Translations under genes and position numbers: made by a program
Shown: positions 1 to 4,171 of the stretch, in pieces
Layout of the letters: each line of letters begins with the position of its first letter
Position numbering within the stretch: the first letter of the stretch is position 1
Source: Burkholderiales bacterium
GTDB lineage: Bacteria; Pseudomonadota; Gammaproteobacteria; Burkholderiales; Casimicrobiaceae
Direction of reading: 5' to 3'
DNA: 6,850 bases
Assembly: GCA_031277445.1 (NCBI GenBank)
Contig: JAITMH010000210.1
Coordinates: 1-6,850 of the forward strand
Notes under the pieces: generated by a model
Told to the model about the DNA's origin: nothing
What the model saw: only the letters and a program-made list of their open reading frames with translations
Database searches by the model: none

Positions 1-164
1 TAGTTTTAGCTATGAAAAGTAAACACCACAATATCTAGCGGTTGACAACCGCATTAGCTTTCTGTGCTTACCCACCGCCCGGCTCCCCCAACAAAAACGC
101 CGTTACCCCCAAATTGGCCGGATGTCAATGGATATTACTGGACGCTCTTGGACGATCAGGCAAC
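1..164. other. Gene-free left flank, possible integrated-element arm
   Basis: No convincing gene is visible here. The stretch contains a short perfect hairpin at 38-52 (GCGGTT, loop GAC, AACCGC) with no T-run. On the minus strand there are two G5 tracts, at 106-110 (TTTGGGGGTAA) and 85-89 (TTGGGGGAGCC). Four copies of a CGGA/TGGA motif start at 119, 129, 139 and 149. Short G-tracts and phased GTCCA motifs next to a tRNA 3' end are what I would expect between a tRNA attachment site and a tyrosine integrase gene. No integrase codons are visible, so the element itself, if present, would lie to the left. This reading is inference. Confidence 0.35.
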
Positions 165-216
165 AAAAAAGCCCGTATTTTCACAGGCTTATGGACGTTA
201 TCGGACTTCTTTGGAC
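119..216. repeat. 10-bp-phased TGGAC repeats beside tRNA-Ala
   Basis: YGGAY-type pentamers start at 119 (CGGAT), 129 (TGGAT), 139 (TGGAC) and 149 (TGGAC), then again at 192 (TGGAC), 202 (CGGAC) and 212 (TGGAC). Spacing within each cluster is exactly 10 bases, one helical turn, so all copies in a cluster face the same side of the DNA. The clusters flank the tRNA-Ala terminator. This pattern suits binding by a multimeric protein such as an integrase on arm-type sites, but the protein is not identified. The repeats are directly visible; the role is inferred. Confidence 0.55.
165..190 (-). terminator. Intrinsic terminator of tRNA-Ala
   Basis: Read on the minus strand, AAGCCTGT, loop GAAAAT and ACGGGCTT form an 8-bp stem with one T-G wobble, running straight into a T-run (165-170 on the plus strand is all A). 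It begins 34 bases past the tRNA 3' end and has the geometry of a factor-independent terminator for that transcript. Confidence 0.75.
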
Positions 217-223
217 TTCTGAA

Positions 224-299
<76 letters not shown>

Positions 300-314
300 A
301 CAAGGAAGCTGTGA

Positions 315-343
315 AGTTTACAGATTTTTCTTCAACATGTAAA
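315..343 (-). promoter_or_regulatory. Sigma-70-type promoter of tRNA-Ala
   Basis: On the minus strand, a -35 box TTTACA (338-343) and a -10 box TAAACT (315-320) are separated by exactly 17 bases. The predicted start is near 308, about nine bases before the mature tRNA 5' end, a normal distance for a tRNA leader. The -35 matches consensus at five of six positions and the -10 at four of six. Confidence 0.55.
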
Positions 344-344
344 T

Positions 345-687
345 GTCAGGGATCAGGAATCAGGGATTAGGAATCAGAACTCCGTCATTCTGCGCGGAGC
401 GAAGCAATCCAGAAGAAACCCTTCCCCGCCACCCTCTCCCGCAAGCGGGAGAGGGGATCGTTCTTCTTCGCGCCTCCGCGTGAGGCAAAACGCTGGGATT
501 CCCGCCACGCTTCGCTCGCGGCTAAAGGCCGCTCATCGCCAGCCTACGACATACACACAGAATGACAGTAATCTTTTCGTGATTTTCGTGTCTTTCGTGG
601 TTAAGTTTTTTTCTTCGCGTCTTCGCGCCTTCGCGTGAGATGGTTTTTCTGATGCCTGATTCCTGACCTCTGATCCCTGAGCCTGAT
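345..687. repeat. Intergenic repeat cassette between tRNA-Ala and suhB
   Basis: This gene-free stretch is built from short repeat modules. In order they are: TCAGGGATCAGG-type units (345-378); a segment containing GAAGCAATCCAGAA (about 383-414); the 11-bp-stem hairpin at 432-455; a TTCGCGCCTCCGCGTGA segment (464-483); a GCGGC/GCCGC hairpin (518-532); TTCGTG-type units (about 574-602); a TTCGCG/CTTCGCG array (611-640); and CCTGATTCCTGA-type units (650-686). The first and last modules are inverted copies of each other. The same kinds of module recur in the same order at 5762-6113. Open frames through it translate to low-complexity sequence and are not genes. Confidence 0.75.
432..455. repeat. 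Palindromic hairpin repeat, 11-bp stem
   Basis: CCCTCTCCCGC (432-442) and GCGGGAGAGGG (445-455) form a perfect 11-bp stem around a two-base AA gap. Related C-rich/G-rich hairpins occur at 1600-1623, 3809-3834 and 5992-6014, so it belongs to a dispersed family. No T-run follows, so it is not a classical terminator on the plus strand. Confidence 0.8.
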
Positions 688-694
688 AAACGGG

Positions 695-700
695 TAGAAT
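695..700 (+). promoter_or_regulatory. Possible -10 box for suhB
   Basis: TAGAAT at 695-700 matches the -10 consensus at five of six positions and lies just after the repeat cassette. No good -35 box is found 16-18 bases upstream. Transcription would start near 707, giving a leader of about 40 bases that contains the hairpin at 721-736. Confidence 0.35.
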
Positions 701-720
701 ACTGCTTTACGCTCTTTAAG

Positions 721-736
721 CGCGGCAAACGCCGCG
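721..736 (+). other. Hairpin in the suhB leader
   Basis: CGCGGC (721-726) and GCCGCG (731-736) form a perfect 6-bp GC stem with an AAAC loop, ending ten bases before the suhB start codon. It lies where a ribosome would bind and no clear Shine-Dalgarno sequence is visible. It could influence translation, but nothing here shows regulation. Confidence 0.4.
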
Positions 737-746
737 ACACCGAATC

Positions 747-1556
747 ATGCATCCCATGCTCACGACCGCCGTAAAAGCGGCCCGCCGCGCCGGCAACATC
801 ATTTCCCGTGGCGCCCGCGACATTGACCGCTTGGCCGTACACGCCAAAGGTCCGAAAGATTATGTCAGCGAAGTTGATCGAAGGGCTGAAGAAGCCATTG
901 TTGATGTTCTACACACGGCCTACCCTCAGCACGGCTTCCTCGCCGAAGAAGGAACGGCAAACACGATCAACCCCGGCGCTGAACAGTGCTGGATTATTGA
1001 TCCGCTTGACGGCACCACCAATTTTTTACACGGCTTTCCGCAATACTGCGTGTCGATCGCGCTGGCGATTCAGAATGTGGTCACCCATGCTGTTATTTTC
1101 GATCCGGTGCGCAACGATCTTTTTACGGCGACACGCGGCTCAGGCGCTTTTTTGAACGACCGCCGCATTCGCGTCTCCAAACAAATTCATCTGCGCGACG
1201 CCCTGATCGGCACCGGCTTTCCGTTTCGTGAAGGCGCGCCCGTCTCGATTTATCTTGAGATGATGCGCACGATGATTGAACAGACTGCCGGCTTGCGTCG
1301 CCCCGGCGCCGCCGCTCTTGATCTCGCTTATGTTGCCGCCGGATACTACGATGGTTTTTTCGAGTTGGGATTGCATCCCTGGGACGTTGCTGCCGGAAGT
1401 TTGTTGGTTCAAGAAGCGGGCGGTTTGATTAACGATTTCCGCGATCAGGAAAACTTTTTGTTCGGCGGTCAGGTGCTCGCTGCCAACCCTAAAATTTTCG
1501 CGCAGATGATGTCTGTTTTAAGTCCCTACACTGCCGCGCTTGATGCGACTGCTTAG
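747..1556 (+). CDS. suhB: Inositol monophosphatase family protein SuhB
   Basis: This is a Mg2+-dependent phosphatase of the inositol monophosphatase family that hydrolyses inositol-1-phosphate. In E. coli, SuhB also takes part in rRNA transcription antitermination and ribosome assembly. The 269-residue product is full length (E. coli SuhB is about 267). Visible motifs are the metal-site FLAEEG with E67, the signature WIIDPLDGTTNF with D85 and D88, and the C-terminal PWDVAAG with D213, so all expected metal ligands are present. RRPGAAALDLAYVAAG (185-199 region) is typical of the SuhB subgroup. The ATG at 747 gives the conserved MHPML start, although no strong ribosome-binding site precedes it; an ATG three codons later is the alternative. 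The gene stands alone on this strand. Its TAG stop falls inside a repeat motif (TTAGAGCGG) that recurs at 3773. The antitermination role here is inferred from family knowledge. Confidence 0.95.
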   Translation: MHPMLTTAVKAARRAGNIISRGARDIDRLAVHAKGPKDYVSEVDRRAEEAIVDVLHTAYPQHGFLAEEGTANTINPGAEQCWIIDPLDGTTNFLHGFPQYCVSIALAIQNVVTHAVIFDPVRNDLFTATRGSGAFLNDRRIRVSKQIHLRDALIGTGFPFREGAPVSIYLEMMRTMIEQTAGLRRPGAAALDLAYVAAGYYDGFFELGLHPWDVAAGSLLVQEAGGLINDFRDQENFLFGGQVLAANPKIFAQMMSVLSPYTAALDATA

Positions 1557-1660
1557 AGCGGCTTTGGTTCAGTTGCACACACTTCCCCCCCCATCCCAAC
1601 CTTCCCCCGCACGCGGGGGAAGGAGTTTCTCCGCGCCCCCGCGTGAACCGGTTTTCCGAA
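1553..1660. repeat. Short repeat cassette after suhB
   Basis: The block starts with TTAGAGCGG (1553-1561), followed by a GTTCA/GCACAC segment and a C-rich run. It continues with a perfect 11-bp hairpin (CCTTCCCCCGC at 1600-1610 with GCGGGGGAAGG at 1613-1623) and a TTTCTCCGCGCCCCCGCGTGA-like segment (1626-1646). The first part recurs at 3773-3818. The hairpin followed by the CGCG...GCGTGA segment matches the order in the cassettes at 345-687 and 5762-6113. No gene is visible in it. Confidence 0.7.
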
Positions 1661-1675
1661 CGCCCATCCTGAAAT

Positions 1676-1710
1676 AAAAAAAAGGCTATGTGATCAAACA
1701 CATAGCCTTT
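1676..1710 (-). terminator. Strong intrinsic terminator of tRNA-Val
   Basis: A perfect 12-bp stem (AAAGGCTATGTG at 1681-1692 with CACATAGCCTTT at 1699-1710) has a six-base loop. On the minus strand it is followed by an unbroken T-run (A at 1676-1680 on the plus strand, plus the stem base). It starts ten bases after the tRNA-Val 3' end. It might also stop suhB transcripts from the other side, but only three T residues follow on that strand. Confidence 0.9.
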
Positions 1711-1719
1711 GGTTCAGTG

Positions 1720-1794
1720 TGGTGGGCGATACTGGGATCGAACCAGTGGCCCCTGCCGTGTGAAGGCAGTGCTCTACCCCTGAGCTAACCGCCC
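1720..1794 (-). tRNA. tRNA-Val, anticodon CAC
   Basis: The minus strand gives a complete 75-base cloverleaf with an encoded CCA (1720-1722). The acceptor stem is GGGCGGT with ATCGCCC (one G-T wobble), the D-arm stem is GCTC/GAGC, the anticodon stem is CTGCC/GGCAG and the T-loop is TTCGATC. The anticodon loop TTCACAC gives CAC, which reads the valine codon GTG. It has its own promoter-like boxes (1819-1847) and a strong terminator (1676-1710), so it is probably monocistronic. Confidence 0.97.
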
Positions 1795-1818
1795 CAGCGA
1801 ACCCAGACAGGAATCTGA

Positions 1819-1847
1819 ATTTAACCATAGCGAGGGCGGCAGGGCAA
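1819..1847 (-). promoter_or_regulatory. Probable promoter of tRNA-Val
   Basis: On the minus strand, TTGCCC (1842-1847) and TTAAAT (1819-1824) are 17 bases apart, each matching consensus at four of six positions. The predicted start near 1812 gives a leader of about 18 bases before the tRNA. The stretch between the boxes is GC-rich. Confidence 0.45.
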
Positions 1848-1927
1848 ATAACAAAAGCGCGTCAGATACCTCGAAAAAGTCTCTAAATTTTTCTTAACTG
1901 CATGATTTATAACGGGTTTAATAAAAT

Positions 1928-1978
1928 CATTCCGAACTCAGCCCAAGTGTCGCAAATATGTTGCGTTCCCTTGGAATG
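1928..1978. other. Nested inverted repeats downstream of purE
   Basis: This is the only structure I see in the gene-free stretch 1848-2018. CCAAG (1943-1947) pairs with CTTGG (1970-1974) and encloses CGCAA (1951-1955) pairing with TTGCG (1961-1965). An alternative outer pairing, CATTCC (1928-1933) with GGAATG (1973-1978), overlaps the CTTGG arm, so two folds would compete. On the minus strand an AT-rich tract follows. It could help end the purE transcript; it lacks the plain stem and T-run of a textbook terminator. Confidence 0.35.
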
Positions 1979-2018
1979 CTTGCCATGCGCGTTTTATGCC
2001 AAAAGCAACGCTTTGATT

Positions 2019-2534
2019 TTATTTATCTTTCTGTAAAATGACGGATGGAAGCTCGGTATTCAGCACCGTCTCGGTTTGCCTTGCCCGAAAAGCTTCCAGC
2101 GCCGCCAGCAGCCGCGTTTCACCGTGCGCGTGCGCCAGCAGCGATACCGCAAACAGTCCCGCATTGGCCGCGCCCGCTTCACCGATTGCAAACGTTGCGA
2201 CCGGTACGCCTTTCGGCATCTGCACGATCGACAACAACGAATCCCAGCCTGACAATGCTTTCGATTGCACCGGCACACCCAACACCGGCACCGTCGTTTT
2301 CGACGCCAGCATTCCCGGCAAATGCGCCGCGCCGCCCGCGCCTGCAATGATGGCTTTCAATCCCCGCGCTTTTGCCATCGCCGCGTATTCAAACAAAAGA
2401 TCGGGCGTCCGGTGTGCGGAAACCACACGCGCCTCGAACGGCACATCAAATTCCTGCAACACGTTCGCCGCCGCCCGCATCGTTGCCCAGTCCGATTCCG
2501 AACCCATCACGATGCCAATTTGCGCTGCCGCCAT
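2019..2534 (-). CDS. purE: N5-carboxyaminoimidazole ribonucleotide mutase PurE
   Basis: PurE converts N5-CAIR to CAIR in de novo purine synthesis and works in the cytoplasm as an oligomer, normally after PurK. The 171-residue product is full length for class I PurE. The diagnostic motifs are present in order: GSESDW (11-16), SAHRTPD with the key H41-R42 (39-45), [11 protein letters not shown] with H71 (65-75), and VLGVPVQS (84-91). The ATG at 2534 is preceded on the minus strand by AAAGGAATAGGAA, a good ribosome-binding region. It is the last gene of the minus-strand run, 51 bases after yqjK, and I see no promoter of its own. purK, often the next gene, does not follow: non-coding DNA and tRNA-Val come next. 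A five-base hairpin at 2002-2014 lies just past the stop but is weak as a terminator. Confidence 0.96.
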   Translation of the reverse strand: MAAAQIGIVMGSESDWATMRAAANVLQEFDVPFEARVVSAHRTPDLLFEYAAMAKARGLKAIIAGAGGAAHLPGMLASKTTVPVLGVPVQSKALSGWDSLLSIVQMPKGVPVATFAIGEAGAANAGLFAVSLLAHAHGETRLLAALEAFRARQTETVLNTELPSVILQKDK

Positions 2535-2585
2535 TTCCTATTCCTTTCTTTTTGTCTCAGATAACAACGTACAGAATTGGTGAAC

Positions 2586-2864
2586 TTATCTTCCCTTTTT
2601 CCAATACCGCCACAGCCGCCACAACACCAATCCCCATGCCGCGCCGCGTTGCAGCCGTTTGGCGCGGGAGGCTCCGAGCACCATCAGTAAAACCCGCAGT
2701 CCGATACCGACAACGCTTTTCTTTTCGTCACGATAATCATCGACGCGGGGCATCACGGTGTCGCGCAGCGCACGGCACGAAACGGCGATTTTCAGGCGGT
2801 TCAGTTCGCTTTGCGCCTGCAAAAGCGCCTTGCGGTCTTCGAAGGAGATTCTGTTAGTCGCCAT
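2586..2864 (-). CDS. yqjK: YqjK-like small protein
   Basis: This 92-residue basic protein has no enzyme motif. Residues 1-35 are a charged, probably helical segment (SFEDRKALLQAQSELNRL). Residues 50-64 are hydrophobic (VVGIGLRVLLMVLGA) and 75-92 are rich in tryptophan and basic residues (WGLVLWRLWRYWKK), which suggests membrane association. Sequence similarity to E. coli YqjK would be weak. The call rests on size, the C-terminal Trp/Arg pattern and position directly after yqjE, as in E. coli. Its ATG lies inside the end of yqjE: the genes overlap by 11 bases, which suggests translational coupling. Function is unknown. Confidence 0.7.
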   Translation of the reverse strand: MATNRISFEDRKALLQAQSELNRLKIAVSCRALRDTVMPRVDDYRDEKKSVVGIGLRVLLMVLGASRAKRLQRGAAWGLVLWRLWRYWKKGR

Positions 2865-3330
2865 CGCGTTCCGCCTTTTCCGGCGCAGGGGGTTGGGGTT
2901 TGGGCGAGAAGCCCATCGCTAACCAGTGCCGGTCTTTTTCAAATTCGGCCAGCGTTGCAGAGAACGGTTTGGAAGCGCGTTTCCGCGCTACCGCAAAACG
3001 CCAGAGCGCCAGCATTCCGAAAACAAAATAGACGCCGGTCATCCAGAGCAACACTTCGATACGGTGCGGCGTATCCCAAAACCAGACGACCAACAGAACA
3101 TTGGCAACGATGAACGCCGCCCAAAGAAAAATGACTGCCAGCGTCATCAGCGTCAGTTGTTTCGCCGTCTGCCGACGCGCCTCGATGTATTCGAGCCGCG
3201 CCAGTTCGAGACGTGTGCTCAACAACGCGGAAAAAGCCGTCCCCATGTGCGCCAGTTCTTCACGCACGCTTTTCGCCGGGCGAAAATCAACGGACGTGTC
3301 TTCCGGCAAGCGTCCCAGTTCGTCGCTCAT
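2854..3330 (-). CDS. yqjE: YqjE family membrane protein (phage holin 3_6 family)
   Basis: This 158-residue protein has two predicted membrane helices, roughly residues 59-85 and 91-112. They are flanked by a soluble N-terminal helix with an LSTRLELARLEYIEARRQ segment (37-54) and a C-terminal tail containing KPFSATLAEFEKDRHWL (121-137). This layout is typical of the YqjE/holin-like family that accompanies DUF883 proteins. The precise function is unknown; in E. coli the partner YqjD is a membrane-anchored, ribosome-associated stationary-phase protein. The ATG at 3330 is preceded by GGGGGGA as a ribosome-binding site. It follows yqjD after 40 bases and overlaps yqjK by 11 bases, so the three are very likely one operon. 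The proline-rich end (KPQPPAPEK) is unstructured. Confidence 0.88.
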   Translation of the reverse strand: MSDELGRLPEDTSVDFRPAKSVREELAHMGTAFSALLSTRLELARLEYIEARRQTAKQLTLMTLAVIFLWAAFIVANVLLVVWFWDTPHRIEVLLWMTGVYFVFGMLALWRFAVARKRASKPFSATLAEFEKDRHWLAMGFSPKPQPPAPEKAERDGD

Positions 3331-3370
3331 GTGTCCCCCCGTTCAAAATGAAACGGTTAAAAGGAACCGT
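3331..3370 (-). promoter_or_regulatory. Competing hairpins between yqjD and yqjE
   Basis: On the minus strand, ACGGTT and AACCGT (3365-3370 with 3353-3358, loop CCTTTT) form a 6-bp stem starting at the base after the yqjD stop, followed by a T-rich TTTCATTTT. The second arm can instead pair, through CCGTT, with AACGG next to the yqjE ribosome-binding site. The first fold looks like a weak terminator; the second could mask the binding site. The structures are visible; the role is inference. Confidence 0.35.
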
Positions 3371-3676
3371 TTAGCGGCGGCTGATCAGAAGCCCAATGAC
3401 AAGCCCGATGGCCGCGCCAACGCCCACTGCCTGCCAGGGATGCTCATGGACAAAATCGTCCGTCGCACGCGCACAAATACGCGCACGGTCGGCCAATTGC
3501 CCTTCTACTTCCTGCAAACGCAGTTTGGCCGTCGCCAGTTTGGCTTCGACTTGCTGGCGCAGATCACGCGCTTTCTCGCCGGTTTCCGACGCCGCATCGT
3601 GCAACAAACTTTCGGCTTCGCTCAATACCGTCGAGAAATCATCTACCAATTTTTCAGAAGGAAAAGGACGCGACAT
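3371..3676 (-). CDS. yqjD: YqjD/ElaB family DUF883 membrane-anchored protein
   Basis: This 101-residue protein has an amphipathic, charged helical region at about 10-70 (heptad-like, rich in E, K, Q and A) and one C-terminal membrane helix. The tail VHEHPWQAVGVGAAIGLVIG (76-95) followed by LLISRR is the hallmark of the DUF883/YqjD/ElaB family. In E. coli these proteins sit in the inner membrane by the C-terminal helix, bind ribosomes and are induced in stationary phase; that role here is inferred. I chose the ATG at 3676 because GGAG lies seven bases upstream; a TTG two codons earlier (3682) is in frame but less well placed. It leads the yqjD-yqjE-yqjK-purE run. A -10 box is seen at 3752-3757. 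A cysteine (C68) just before the membrane segment is a minor oddity. Confidence 0.9.
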   Translation of the reverse strand: MSRPFPSEKLVDDFSTVLSEAESLLHDAASETGEKARDLRQQVEAKLATAKLRLQEVEGQLADRARICARATDDFVHEHPWQAVGVGAAIGLVIGLLISRR

Positions 3677-3751
3677 ATTCAATCTCCAAAAAAGCGCTTA
3701 AGAAAAATTCCTTGTTGTAATGCCCCGAGCGGTGCCGGAGACAATATCTTT

Positions 3752-3757
3752 ATTATA
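3752..3757 (-). promoter_or_regulatory. Consensus -10 box upstream of yqjD
   Basis: The minus strand reads TATAAT, a perfect -10 hexamer, about 75 bases before the yqjD start. No good -35 box lies 16-18 bases upstream. A strong -10 with a weak -35 is compatible with a stationary-phase (sigma-S type) promoter, as known for E. coli yqjD, but that is inference. The upstream edge is formed by the repeat that starts at 3773. Confidence 0.5.
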
Positions 3758-3772
3758 AACAAGTCTTTCGGT

Positions 3773-3834
3773 TTAGAGCGGTTTCTGTTCAAGCATGCAC
3801 ACTTTTTCCCCTCCCCCCCCCTGGCGGGGGAGGG
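3773..3834. repeat. TTAGAGCGG repeat with C-rich hairpin
   Basis: TTAGAGCGG (3773-3781) is followed by GTTCA, GCACAC and a C-run, matching the segment that starts at 1553. It ends in a hairpin pairing CCCTCCCCC (3809-3817) with GGGGGAGGG (3826-3834). This is the second copy of a dispersed unit and leads straight into the composite block at 3836-4122. Confidence 0.7.
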
Positions 3835-3835
3835 T

Positions 3836-4122
3836 GCCCCGAAGGGAGCATATGCGCTAACTTTGTGAACAGCCAGCGCCGCAGGCGCGTCATGTGAGTA
3901 ACCGTCGGTGGAGCGCGAGCAACGCGAGCGCGGAACCGGCGGATAGCCATCCCATCTACCTACCAGCCCTGCAAGGGCTGAATTCGCGCTTTGTTCAGCC
4001 CTTGCAGGGCTGGCCGCAGAGAGTGTCTGAAGCCGCCGGTTTCGCTCGCTGCGCTCGCTCCACCGACGGTTACTCACATTGCGCCCCTTTGGGGCAAACC
4101 TCATGTGCGCTAACTTTGTGAA
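3836..4122. repeat. Composite palindromic block with direct and inverted repeats
   Basis: A 17-base direct repeat TGCGCTAACTTTGTGAA occurs at 3853-3869 and 4106-4122. Between the copies lies a large inverted repeat, left arm 3892-3942 and right arm 4033-4079. The outer 24 bases (beginning ATGTGAGTAACCGTCGG) and the inner nine (AACCGGCGG) match perfectly, and the middles diverge (GAGCGCGAGC-type versus GCTCGCTGCG-type). At the centre is a separate 20-bp perfect palindrome (3963-4013). Small hairpins with three-base loops precede the ATGTG/ATATG-like words: 3836-3849, 3876-3888 and 4083-4095. No transposase or credible protein is encoded. It fills the space between the dacB 3' end and the yqjD promoter. 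It could be a non-autonomous mobile element, a REPIN-like unit or a structured RNA source. Confidence 0.75.
3963..4013. repeat. 20-bp perfect palindrome, cruciform-forming
   Basis: CCAGCCCTGCAAGGGCTGAA (3963-3982) is the exact reverse complement of 3994-4013, separated by an 11-base loop (3983-3993). Each arm is itself nearly palindromic (CAGCCCT, three bases, AGGGCTG), so the region can form one long hairpin or two small ones. No T-run follows on either strand. Confidence 0.9.
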
Positions 4123-4171
4123 TTGCCACTGCTTTTTCTTGTTTGTCTACAATAAGATACGATGACGCAAA

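Noticed and set aside
29..38. CAATATCTAG resembling an NrdR-box half of a ribonucleotide reductase operator
   Set aside because: Only one copy is seen; functional NrdR sites usually come as pairs at fixed spacing, and no nrd gene is visible nearby.
345..687. Possible CRISPR or tandem array
   Set aside because: The repeat units are degenerate, different from each other and not separated by regular unique spacers.
522..842. 106-codon open frame on the minus strand
   Set aside because: It consists of translated dispersed repeats (HERHENHEK-type sequence) and antisense suhB; it is a repeat artefact.
1600..1623. Hairpin considered as the suhB terminator
   Set aside because: The stem is strong but no T-run follows; it fits the dispersed hairpin family better.
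3679..4121. Open frames on both strands through the palindromic block (minus 3679-4104, plus 3894-4121)
   Set aside because: They only translate the inverted and direct repeats; no start signal or family pattern is seen.
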